A stretch of DNA of 31,587 nt from Bacteroidales bacterium UBA1769 (GTDB lineage: Bacteria; Bacteroidota; Bacteroidia; Bacteroidales; UBA932). Below are positions 17,230-24,273 of this stretch, piece by piece. The position numbers and the translations under genes were made by a program. The notes under the pieces were generated by a model. It searched no databases. It worked only from the letters and a program-made list of their open reading frames with translations, and was not told where the DNA came from. Location: the NCBI GenBank assembly GCA_002314725.1, contig DCGV01000075.1, forward strand, positions 23,667 to 55,253. The letters run 5' to 3'. Position 1 is the first letter of the stretch. Each line of letters opens with the position of its first letter.

Positions 17230-17388
17230 TTACTTAGCAAAATACTCTTTAACTTGGTCAGTTGGAACTAATTCCTCTTCGAATGCGTAAGCACCTGTAC
17301 GCTCTGATTTGACCATACGAATGCATTTTACGACATTTCTTAAACTGGATTTATCGCCACTAAATGTAGCAACCGCTTTCTTTGCCAT
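17230..17388 (-). CDS. DUF4295 protein, ribosomal protein bL38
   Basis: A short gene of 52 residues beginning MAKKAVATFSGDKSSLRNVV and ending DQVKEYFAK. It matches the Bacteroidota-specific DUF4295 family; from memory, the Flavobacterium johnsoniae ribosome structure identified this family as ribosomal protein bL38. Size, Lys/Arg-rich composition and position directly after rpmB and rpmG all agree. It is the last gene of the thrS-to-bL38 operon, 13 bases after rpmG, and is followed by the terminator at 17176-17210. Confidence 0.92.
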   Translation of the reverse strand: MAKKAVATFSGDKSSLRNVVKCIRMVKSERTGAYAFEEELVPTDQVKEYFAK

Positions 17389-17401
17389 ATTATAAAGTCA
17401 A

Positions 17402-17584
17402 TTATTTAATTTCTCTGTGAATTGTTACTTTGCGAAGGTATGGATTGTATTTTTTACGTTCCAATCTCTCAGCAGTATTCTTTTTGTTCTTAGTGGTCAC
17501 GTATCTTGACATACCTGGTACACCACTCTCTTTTTGTTCAGTACACTCTAGAATAACTTGTACTCTGTTACCTTTCTTTGCCAT
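17402..17584 (-). CDS. rpmG: Ribosomal protein bL33
   Basis: A 60-residue basic protein of the large subunit, with the L33 core RVQVILECTEQKESGVPGMSRYVTTKNKKN and ERKKYNPYLRKVTIHRE. Only one cysteine is present, so it is the zinc-free (C-) type. It is 11 bases downstream of rpmB. Confidence 0.96.
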   Translation of the reverse strand: MAKKGNRVQVILECTEQKESGVPGMSRYVTTKNKKNTAERLERKKYNPYLRKVTIHREIK

Positions 17585-17595
17585 AATACTAAAAA

Positions 17596-17838
17596 TTAAA
17601 CGATGTTAATTAAACCGTTAGCTCTTGATTTCTTAAGAGTTGCGGCAAGACCGTTCTTATAGATAGTCTTCATACCATTGCAAGAAACCTTGAGTGTGAT
17701 AAATCTACCCTCTTCCTCTGACCAGAATCTCTTGGTCTTCAAATTTGGAGAAAATTCGCGTTTTGTGCGTCTTTTAGAGTGGGAAACATTGTTTCCAATC
17801 ATTCTTGTCTTTCCTGTGACTTGACAAACTCGTGCCAT
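17596..17838 (-). CDS. rpmB: Ribosomal protein bL28
   Basis: An 80-residue basic large-subunit protein with the family start MARVCQVTGKTRMIGNNVSHSKRRTKR and NLKTKRFWSEEEGRFITLKVS. The cysteine pairs of zinc-binding L28 are absent. It starts 82 bases after lepB, the longest gap in the downstream part of this operon, where a separate promoter could lie. Confidence 0.96.
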   Translation of the reverse strand: MARVCQVTGKTRMIGNNVSHSKRRTKREFSPNLKTKRFWSEEEGRFITLKVSCNGMKTIYKNGLAATLKKSRANGLINIV

Positions 17839-17876
17839 TGTATTATTTTTTTTATATTATATTCTTAAAGGGGCTG

Positions 17877-17884
17877 CAAATATC
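17877..17884 (-). promoter_or_regulatory. Weak candidate -7 box for rpmB
   Basis: Read leftward this is GATATTTG, one mismatch from TAnnTTTG, about 39 bases before the rpmB ATG in the 82-base lepB-rpmB gap. It might give the ribosomal genes extra transcription. Evidence is thin. Confidence 0.25.
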
Positions 17885-17920
17885 TAAAATTTTTCGGACA
17901 ATTCCAAATAAATTGGTAAT

Positions 17921-19282
17921 TTATTGATCTCTGCAGATTTTCATAAGTCTCTTCCACCTAATATTTTTCGGAAAACGTTCTCCGGACTCTGTTGAGAACC
18001 ATATTAATGCTGGCCTACCAACAATATGGTCTTCGGGAACGAATCCCCAATAACGAGAATCCAAAGAGTTATGTCGATTATCTCCCATCATGAAGTAATA
18101 ATCCATCTTGAATGTATAAGATGTAGCGACCTCTCCGTTGATTAGATATCCATCTTCTGTAATTTGCAAATCATTTCCTTCATACACTTGGATGGCTCTT
18201 CCATAAAGCGCAATGTTCATATAATTAAGTTCAATTGTAGCTCCCTTGGCAGGAACCCAAAGAGGACCATAATTATCTCTTGTCCATTGAGTCTCTTCTA
18301 TGAAAGGAAACAACATCAGGTATGAATCAGGATAGTCCGGTGGATATACATCAATGTTACGGGCAATGCTGTCAACATTACCTAAGTGTGATATCTTCTC
18401 ATATTGCTCTTTTGTCAGTGCTAAAGAAGGATATGCAGATATCTCTGCATTAAACCATGTCTCGTTTGGATTGATCCCCAAGTCATGTAAGATCTTAGGA
18501 TTAATTGCAGAACCATTGGTAACCACATAGTAAGTACTCTGAATACCTGGGTACTCCTTTTGTTTTTCACCATTGACATAAACGTCACCGTCAACCACCT
18601 GGAGGGAGTCGCCGGCAATGGCCACGCATCTCTTTACATAATGATCCTTCTTATCTACCGGCCTAACTTTAATTGGCCCGAACATCTTTTCAGTATATTC
18701 ACGGCCATTGTGTCTGACATGTGTATAATAATCATCTGCAGGTGCCTGAACTAAAACAGTATCACCATGTGGGAAATTAAATACGACATAGTCATCACGC
18801 TCAACCTTTCCGAAGCCCTTCAATCTTTTATAATCGAATTGTAAAAGGGTTGAATAACTCTCTCTATTCGTTCCAGGTATAATGTTATGTACAAACGGTA
18901 TTGAAATAGGAGTCTCGGGCATCCTAGGTCCATAAGCCAGATTTCCGACAAACAGATAATCGCCAGTCATTAAGGAACTCTCCATAGAAGAAGATGGGAT
19001 TTTGAATGCTCTAAAGAAGAAAATATTGATAATGAAACCGACAACTATAATTGCGAAAATCAATGCATCAAGCCAATCCAACAATATGTTTGGTTTCTGT
19101 CCCTCTTTGATGTTCTGTTTCCAGAAAGCCCATTTAACCCTCTTTGTAATGAAGCTGTCAAAGATTACTATTAGACCAAAAAGCCACCATGGATTTTGGA
19201 TCCAAATAACCCATAAGATATAGAGTACGGTCCAGAAACTGAACCGTACCCATTTATTCTTATATAGTTCCTTAAATTTCAA
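17921..19282 (-). CDS. lepB: Signal peptidase I
   Basis: A 453-residue membrane-anchored serine protease that removes signal peptides from exported proteins. There are about three N-terminal membrane segments (~13-29, ~31-45, ~69-90). The catalytic Ser is Ser99 in PSSSMESSL and the general-base Lys is Lys217 in YVKRCVAIAGDSL; the C-terminal MMGDNRHNSLDSRYWGFV box is intact. At 453 residues it is much longer than E. coli LepB (about 324), with the extra sequence mostly between the catalytic Lys box and the GDN box (~240-400), as I recall for Bacteroidota LepB. It starts 5 bases after rplT. This leaves secretion coupled to translation genes in one transcript. Confidence 0.95.
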   Translation of the reverse strand: MKFKELYKNKWVRFSFWTVLYILWVIWIQNPWWLFGLIVIFDSFITKRVKWAFWKQNIKEGQKPNILLDWLDALIFAIIVVGFIINIFFFRAFKIPSSSMESSLMTGDYLFVGNLAYGPRMPETPISIPFVHNIIPGTNRESYSTLLQFDYKRLKGFGKVERDDYVVFNFPHGDTVLVQAPADDYYTHVRHNGREYTEKMFGPIKVRPVDKKDHYVKRCVAIAGDSLQVVDGDVYVNGEKQKEYPGIQSTYYVVTNGSAINPKILHDLGINPNETWFNAEISAYPSLALTKEQYEKISHLGNVDSIARNIDVYPPDYPDSYLMLFPFIEETQWTRDNYGPLWVPAKGATIELNYMNIALYGRAIQVYEGNDLQITEDGYLINGEVATSYTFKMDYYFMMGDNRHNSLDSRYWGFVPEDHIVGRPALIWFSTESGERFPKNIRWKRLMKICRDQ

Positions 19283-19287
19283 ACCGA

Positions 19288-19632
19288 CTATTTAACTGAA
19301 TTTACAATAGCCTCGAAAGTCTTAGGATTATTCATTGCTAGGTCAGCAAGAACTTTACGGTTTAGGCCAACATTCTGTGCAGCCAATTTACCCATAAACT
19401 GTGAGTAGTTCATACCGTGTTGTCTTGCGGCTGCGTTAATACGCATAATCCACAATGAACGGAAATTACGTTTTTTAGTTTTGCGGTCACGATAAGCATA
19501 AGTCAAACCTTTTTCATAGGTATTCTTTGCTACTGTCCAGACATTCTTCCTTGCAAGGAAGTTACCGCGGGTCTCTTTTAAAACTTTTTTGCGGCGAGCT
19601 CTTGAAGCTACTGAATTAACCGATCTTGGCAT
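19288..19632 (-). CDS. rplT: Ribosomal protein bL20
   Basis: A 114-residue basic protein with the L20 pattern MPRSVNSVASRARRKKVLK, a long N-terminal helix, and RSLWIMRINAAARQHGMNYSQFM. It is needed early in 50S assembly and in several bacteria represses its own operon; no L20-binding leader can be identified here by eye. Order infC-rpmI-rplT is the classic one. It lies 84 bases after rpmI. Confidence 0.97.
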   Translation of the reverse strand: MPRSVNSVASRARRKKVLKETRGNFLARKNVWTVAKNTYEKGLTYAYRDRKTKKRNFRSLWIMRINAAARQHGMNYSQFMGKLAAQNVGLNRKVLADLAMNNPKTFEAIVNSVK

Positions 19633-19716
19633 AATTTTTAAGTGTTTTGAATGTAAGCGTCTTTTCTCAAAGAACTTTCCTGCTTTACATTCTGGTTAAT
19701 AATAATTTTTCTTTGC

Positions 19717-19911
19717 TTACTTAACTAGCAACTCTTTTACTCTCTTCACGTCAACTTTTTCAATCATTGCTACGTGAGTTAGATTTCTTTTTTGCTTTTT
19801 AGTCTTCTTTGTCAAAATGTGACTTTTGTAAGCATGTTTTCTTTTAATTTTTCCAGAACCGGTGAGTGTAAAACGCTTCTTTGAACCGGAGTTGGTTTTC
19901 AATTTTGGCAT
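19717..19911 (-). CDS. rpmI: Ribosomal protein bL35
   Basis: A 64-residue very basic protein with the family signature MPKLKTNSGSKKRFTLTGSGKIKRKHAYKSH. It is 49 bases downstream of infC, in the conserved infC-rpmI-rplT cluster. Confidence 0.96.
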   Translation of the reverse strand: MPKLKTNSGSKKRFTLTGSGKIKRKHAYKSHILTKKTKKQKRNLTHVAMIEKVDVKRVKELLVK

Positions 19912-19960
19912 AGCTTTTAATATTAAGTTTAATATCGGCGTGTCACCACGTCATTGTTAG

Positions 19961-20560
19961 TTATTTCTTTTTATTTGGAGCAATCATCATAATCATACGC
20001 TTGCCCTCAAGTTTAGGCATCTGTTCTGCCTTTCCATACTCTTCAAGTTCAAGAGCGAATCTTAACAGAAGCTTCTCCCCTTGTTCTGAGAAAAGGATTG
20101 AACGACCTCTAAAAAATACGTAAGCCTTAACTTTCGACCCTTCAGAAAGGAAACTCTTAGCGTGATTGAGTTTAAACTGGAAATCATGCTCATCAGTTTG
20201 AGGCCCAAAACGAATCTCCTTTATGACAACTTTTGAAGCATTGGCTTTTTGCTCTTTTGCTTTTTTCTTCTGCTGATACAAGAATTTTTGATAATCAATA
20301 ATCTTGCAAACAGGTGGATCTGCATTAGGGGAAATTTCAACCAAATCAAGCTCCAACTCATTTGCCATCCTCATAGCCTCTGAGATTGAATATATTCCCT
20401 GTTCAGGAACGTTTTCACCTACAACTCTTACTCGTTGTGAAGTGATTTCTTCGTTAATTCTATGACCATCATCACTCTTTTGAGGACGATTATCTCTGCG
20501 TTGGCCATTATTTGGGACTTGAGGCCTTGGCTTCGGTGGTCGGTAACTTGGATTTGCTAT
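19961..20560 (-). CDS. infC: Translation initiation factor IF-3, non-AUG (AUA) start
   Basis: IF-3 binds the 30S subunit and checks start codons. The frame reads 199 residues from an ATA at 20560-20558. After a Pro/Arg-rich, probably disordered N-terminal tail (1-33, beginning ANPSYRPPKPRP), the conserved N domain RINEEITSQRVRVVGEN begins near 34, followed by LDLVEISPNADPPVCKIIDY, the linker helix (QQKKKAKEQK) and the C domain ending in KRMIMMIAPNKKK. The first in-frame ATG would begin inside the N domain (MRMANELEL) and cut off conserved residues. An in-frame TAG lies five codons upstream of the ATA, and no ATG, GTG or TTG falls between it and the core. A perfect AGGAGG (20574-20569) sits 8 bases before the ATA. 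As with the E. coli AUU start, this suggests autoregulation by IF-3. Confidence 0.88.
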   Translation of the reverse strand: MANPSYRPPKPRPQVPNNGQRRDNRPQKSDDGHRINEEITSQRVRVVGENVPEQGIYSISEAMRMANELELDLVEISPNADPPVCKIIDYQKFLYQQKKKAKEQKANASKVVIKEIRFGPQTDEHDFQFKLNHAKSFLSEGSKVKAYVFFRGRSILFSEQGEKLLLRFALELEEYGKAEQMPKLEGKRMIMMIAPNKKK

Positions 20561-20568
20561 AGTTTTAT

Positions 20569-20574
20569 CCTCCT
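20569..20574 (-). promoter_or_regulatory. Strong Shine-Dalgarno of infC
   Basis: AGGAGG on the minus strand, 8 bases before the ATA start. Other genes in the window rarely show such a site, as expected for Bacteroidota, so it stands out and fixes the unusual start. Confidence 0.75.
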
Positions 20575-20575
20575 A

Positions 20576-20639
20576 ATTCAAGTTTCGCAAGTAATTAATT
20601 TGTTAATTATCAAAGTGAGTGTGAGTACTTGCGAAACTT
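20576..20639. repeat. Palindromic repeat upstream of infC (dispersed repeat copy 2)
   Basis: AAGTTTCGCAAGTA (20580-20593) and TACTTGCGAAACTT (20626-20639) form a perfect 14-base inverted repeat. Nested inside is TAATTAA-tttg-TTAATTA (20592-20609). On the minus strand, 20594-20576 is identical over 19 bases to 9-27 at the start of the window. The left arm ends just before the infC Shine-Dalgarno, so folding could affect ribosome access. Confidence 0.7.
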
Positions 20640-20683
20640 ACCCACCGCACTTTCTGTCTATTTTTGACCCCATCCCTAAATCC

Positions 20684-20755
20684 CTTCCCAAGGGAAGAGA
20701 CTTTTCTTCGGCCTAACGGCCTCTAAATAAGGTAACTTTCGCAAATGCGAAAGTT
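20684..20755. repeat. Further palindromes in the thrS-infC gap
   Basis: Three more inverted repeats lie between thrS and infC: CTTCCC-aa-GGGAAG (20684-20697), GGCC-taac-GGCC (20710-20721) and AACTTTCGCA-aa-TGCGAAAGTT (20734-20755, 10 bp perfect). The last is related in sequence to the repeat at 20576-20639 (CTTTCGCA versus GTTTCGCA). It could attenuate transcription from thrS into infC; no T-tract is present. Confidence 0.55.
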
Positions 20756-20761
20756 GAGGTA

Positions 20762-22696
20762 CTAATTAAGTTGTTTTTGTATTTCTTCTTTAATAAAGTT
20801 CTTAAATTCTTCTACAGACATCGCACCTTTATCACCTTCTCCCTGTCGTCTAACTGACACTGTATTAGACTCTTGCTCTTTTTCACCAACAATCAGCAAG
20901 AAAGGCACGCGTTTCATCTCATTTTCGCGTATCTTCTTACCAATCGTTTCGTTACGGTCGTCTAAGAAGGCACGAATATCGGAATTATTCAGCAAATCGC
21001 AAACTTTTTTTGCAAAATCATTATATTTTTCACTTACAGGTAATACTGCAACCTGATCAGGAGTTAACCACAATGGGAATTTACCACCTGTATGTTCTAG
21101 AAGGACAGCTACGAATCTCTCCATAGAACCGAATGGAGCTCTATGAATCATAACTGGACGATATTTCTTATCATCCGCTCCTGTATATTCCAATTCAAAA
21201 CGTTCAGGAAGGTTATAATCCACCTGAATTGTACCCAATTGCCATTTACGGCCAATAGCATCCTTAACCATGAAATCTAGTTTTGGTCCATAGAATGCAG
21301 CCTCTCCATATTCAACTACTGTAGGAAGATTCTTCTCTGCAGACGCTTCAATGATAGCGGCTTCAGCTTTTGCCCAATTCTCATCACTACCGATGTATTT
21401 GGTCTTATTATTAGGGTCACGTAGAGATATCTGTGCCGTAAATTCCTTAAAATCAAGTGTTTTGAAAATATAAAGAATAATATCAATAATCTTGCAGAAC
21501 TCTTCCTTGATTTGATCTTGACGACAGAACAAGTGAGCGTCATCCTGCGTGAAGCCACGTACACGAGTCAAGCCGTGAAGCTCGCCACTCTGCTCGTAAC
21601 GATACACTGTGCCAAATTCAGCAAAGCGAAGTGGTAAATCTTTGTATGAGCGAGGTTTTGATTTGTAAATCTCGCAGTGGTGAGGGCAGTTCATAGGTTT
21701 AAGAAGATACTCCTCACCCTCTTCTGGAGTAGTTATTGGACGGAAAGAGTCTTTTCCATATTTAGCCCAGTGGCCAGATGTAATATACAGCTCTTTATTT
21801 CCAATATGCGGAGTGATTACCTGTTGGTATCCATACTCTTTCTGAACCTTACGTAAGAACTGTTCAAGTCTTTCCCTAAGGGCAGCACCCTTTGGCAACC
21901 ACAATGGAAGGCCCATACCCACTTTCGAAGAGAATGTGAAAAGTTCGAGCTCTTTACCAAGTTTTCTATGGTCACGTTTCTTAGCCTCTTCAAGAAGAAC
22001 CAGATACTCATCTAGAAGTGATTTCTTAGGGAATGTGATACCATAGATACGTGTAAGCATCTTGTTATTCTCGTCGCCTCTCCAATATGCACCGGCAATG
22101 GAAGTCAATTTAACAGCTTTGATCATTGAGGTATCTCTCAAGTGAGGTCCACGGCAAAGATCTGTAAATGCGCCATTTGTATAGAATGTAATTGTACCAT
22201 CATCAAGGCCATCTATCAATTCACATTTATACTGATCACCTTTTTCAGTATATTTCTTCATAGCTTCTGCCTTTGAGACATCAATTCTTGTGAATTGTTC
22301 TTTTGTGCGGGCGAGTTCAAGCATCTTCTGCTCTATTGCAGCAAGGTCTGCTTCAACAAGCTGTTTTTCACCAAGATCTATATCGTAGTAGAATCCATTT
22401 TCAATAGCTGGCCCAATACCGAATTTCACACCTGGATATAACGATTCAAGTGCTTCTGCCATCAAGTGGGACGATGAGTGCCAGAATGTGGTTTTTGCCT
22501 CTTGATCTTCCCACTTGTGAAGTTTCAATGAAGCATCTTCCATAATAGGACGATCAAGATCATATACTTTTCCATTCACACTAGCAGCCAACACATCAGC
22601 AGCAAGACGAGGGCTTATGCCTTCGGCAATCTGATAAGCTGTGATACCTGCTTCAAACTCTTTGACGTTACCGTCAGGAAATGTAATCTTAATCAT
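20762..22696 (-). CDS. thrS: Threonyl-tRNA synthetase
   Basis: A 644-residue class II synthetase of normal length. It has an N-terminal TGS domain (1-60), the editing domain (~65-225, with HSSSHLMAEAL), and the catalytic core. Zinc ligands are visible as Cys in MNCPHHCEIY, His in TQDDAHLFC and His in MIHRAPFGS, and motif 2 is RVRGFTQDDAHLF. The C-terminal anticodon-binding domain starts near PDQVAVLPVSEKY. It is the first gene of the leftward operon, with a candidate promoter close to its ATG and a repeat-rich gap of 201 bases before infC. Confidence 0.98.
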   Translation of the reverse strand: MIKITFPDGNVKEFEAGITAYQIAEGISPRLAADVLAASVNGKVYDLDRPIMEDASLKLHKWEDQEAKTTFWHSSSHLMAEALESLYPGVKFGIGPAIENGFYYDIDLGEKQLVEADLAAIEQKMLELARTKEQFTRIDVSKAEAMKKYTEKGDQYKCELIDGLDDGTITFYTNGAFTDLCRGPHLRDTSMIKAVKLTSIAGAYWRGDENNKMLTRIYGITFPKKSLLDEYLVLLEEAKKRDHRKLGKELELFTFSSKVGMGLPLWLPKGAALRERLEQFLRKVQKEYGYQQVITPHIGNKELYITSGHWAKYGKDSFRPITTPEEGEEYLLKPMNCPHHCEIYKSKPRSYKDLPLRFAEFGTVYRYEQSGELHGLTRVRGFTQDDAHLFCRQDQIKEEFCKIIDIILYIFKTLDFKEFTAQISLRDPNNKTKYIGSDENWAKAEAAIIEASAEKNLPTVVEYGEAAFYGPKLDFMVKDAIGRKWQLGTIQVDYNLPERFELEYTGADDKKYRPVMIHRAPFGSMERFVAVLLEHTGGKFPLWLTPDQVAVLPVSEKYNDFAKKVCDLLNNSDIRAFLDDRNETIGKKIRENEMKRVPFLLIVGEKEQESNTVSVRRQGEGDKGAMSVEEFKNFIKEEIQKQLN

Positions 22697-22721
22697 AGAA
22701 TCAGTTTTTTATTACAATCTA

Positions 22722-22729
22722 CAAAGATA
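22722..22729 (-). promoter_or_regulatory. Candidate promoter of the thrS operon
   Basis: Read leftward, TATCTTTG matches TAnnTTTG, with a TTG (22753-22751) 21 bases upstream as -33. The predicted leader is about 20 bases. It mirrors the box at 22743-22750, forming the inverted repeat CAAAGATAA...TTATCTTTG. Confidence 0.65.
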
Positions 22730-22742
22730 AGATATATTTTGT

Positions 22743-22750
22743 TATCTTTG
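22743..22750 (+). promoter_or_regulatory. Candidate promoter of the DUF4199-glycosyltransferase pair
   Basis: TATCTTTG matches TAnnTTTG on the + strand, about 30 bases before the ATG at 22781. The -33 region is weak. It is divergent from and symmetric to the thrS box, so the two promoters may compete. Confidence 0.55.
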
Positions 22751-22780
22751 CAATCATAGGGACTTAATTATAATAACGAA

Positions 22781-23311
22781 ATGGAAGAAAATCAACAATC
22801 GACATGGAGTTCTGCAGCAAAAGACGGATTATTGCTAGCTCTTTTTACAATAGTTTTCCTTTTCTTGGCAGCATTATTGAAAAATCAAATAGTAGCCACA
22901 ATTGTTGAGATACTAAAGATAGCAGGTTGCATCTGGTTTCTAAGATACCTGATGTTAAAGTGGCGCAAAACCAACAAATCATTCTCTCTTTTCAAATATG
23001 GAATGATGATTTGCCTCTTCTCATCAATCGTTTGCGCTATCTTTACATTCTTCGAGTTTGCATACATTTTCCCAGATATGATTACTGAAACTTTCGATCA
23101 GTTATATGAATCATTGGGATCTATGTCGTTACCTTCAGAATCGATGGACCTCATCACTAAAATGGAGGATAACTATCCACAATGGGCTTGCATCAGTGCA
23201 TTCATTACAGATATATTGGCAGGTTTGATATTCTCAGCCATTATTGCAAATGCTAGGAAAAGCAAAGAAGACATCTTTGCTGACCAACCAAACGAAAACA
23301 ATGTAGAGTAG
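22781..23311 (+). CDS. DUF4199-family membrane protein
   Basis: A 176-residue protein with four likely membrane segments (~13-30, ~34-52, ~68-92, ~136-160) and a polar acidic C-terminus. The pattern, including the amphipathic stretch between segments 3 and 4 (FEFAYIFPDMI), fits the Bacteroidota family DUF4199. Its function is unknown. It lies 8 bases upstream of a family 2 glycosyltransferase, a pairing that I recall as common in Bacteroidota, so it may help that enzyme with lipid-linked sugars. Confidence 0.8.
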   Translation: MEENQQSTWSSAAKDGLLLALFTIVFLFLAALLKNQIVATIVEILKIAGCIWFLRYLMLKWRKTNKSFSLFKYGMMICLFSSIVCAIFTFFEFAYIFPDMITETFDQLYESLGSMSLPSESMDLITKMEDNYPQWACISAFITDILAGLIFSAIIANARKSKEDIFADQPNENNVE

Positions 23312-23319
23312 AATTCAAA

Positions 23320-24270
23320 ATGGATCTATCAATAGTCATATCCCTCTTTAACGAGGAGGAATCCTTAAACGAGTTGGTAAGTTGGATCAACAAGGCTCTT
23401 TCAGACCAAAATATTACATACGAAATCATTATGGTCAATGATGGAAGTACAGACTCTTCATGGAAAATAGTTGAAGGTCTAGCTGCCGCTGACAACAGAA
23501 TCAAGGGCATATGCTTTAGACGCAACTATGGCAAATCCGCTGCATTATATACTGGCTTCGAATCCGCACAGGGTGATATCGTAGTAACAATGGATGCTGA
23601 CCTTCAGGATAATCCTGAAGAGATCCCTGAAATGATTCGGATGATAAAGGAGGATGGATACGACCTGGTTTCAGGTTGGAAAAAGAAGAGATACGACAGT
23701 AAAATCACAAAGAATATACCATCAAAGCTCTATAATGCCACAGCCCGAAAAGTAACCGGCATCAAACTTCATGATATGAACTGTGGTTTGAAAGCGTATA
23801 GAAAGGATGTTGTAAAACATATTGAAGTTTATGGTGAAATGCATAGATTCATCCCTTATCTAGCCAAGAATGCCGGATATACTAAGATTGGAGAGAAAGT
23901 TGTGCACCATCAAGCTCGAAAATATGGAAAGAGTAAATTCGGAATTGACCGTTTCCTTCATGGATTCCTTGATTTGATCTCTATATGGTTCCTTCAGAAG
24001 TTCGGAAAGAAGCCGATGCATCTTTTCGGGGGAATAGGAACGTTGACTTTCATTATCGGATTCATTATCACCATAATATTGATAATCAACAAGCTAGTTG
24101 CTCAATCCAATGGAACTCCTTTCAGACAAGTAACGGAGCAACCACTTTTCTACCTAGCTCTACTTGCAATAATAATAGGTACGCAACTCTTTATGACAGG
24201 GTTCTTGGGAGAGATGATCTCAAGATCCAGTTCCGATCGAAACAAATACGATATAAAGTGCAGAGTATAA
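23320..24270 (+). CDS. Polyprenyl-phosphate glycosyltransferase, GT2 family
   Basis: A 316-residue DPM1/GtrB/ArnC-like enzyme that would transfer a sugar from a nucleotide donor to a polyprenyl-phosphate carrier at the inner membrane. The GT2 domain starts at once (MDLSIVISLFNEEESL), with MVNDGSTDSS, the metal-binding DAD at 92-94 (VTMDADLQDNPEE) and HDMNCGLKAYRKDV. Two C-terminal membrane segments (IGTLTFIIGFIITIILII and FYLALLAIIIGTQLFM) anchor it. Donor sugar is unknown. The stop is only 3 bases from the end of the convergent argH, so its terminator must lie inside argH. Confidence 0.9.
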   Translation: MDLSIVISLFNEEESLNELVSWINKALSDQNITYEIIMVNDGSTDSSWKIVEGLAAADNRIKGICFRRNYGKSAALYTGFESAQGDIVVTMDADLQDNPEEIPEMIRMIKEDGYDLVSGWKKKRYDSKITKNIPSKLYNATARKVTGIKLHDMNCGLKAYRKDVVKHIEVYGEMHRFIPYLAKNAGYTKIGEKVVHHQARKYGKSKFGIDRFLHGFLDLISIWFLQKFGKKPMHLFGGIGTLTFIIGFIITIILIINKLVAQSNGTPFRQVTEQPLFYLALLAIIIGTQLFMTGFLGEMISRSSSDRNKYDIKCRV

Positions 24271-24273
24271 ATC

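Noticed and set aside
20374..20376. The first in-frame ATG of infC as its start
   Set aside because: It would remove the conserved RINEEI...RVVGEN part of the IF-3 N domain, which is present in frame upstream.
20561..20761. An L20-leader-type regulatory RNA between thrS and infC
   Set aside because: There are several palindromes, but I cannot match them to the known L20 leader fold, and they look like members of a dispersed repeat family.
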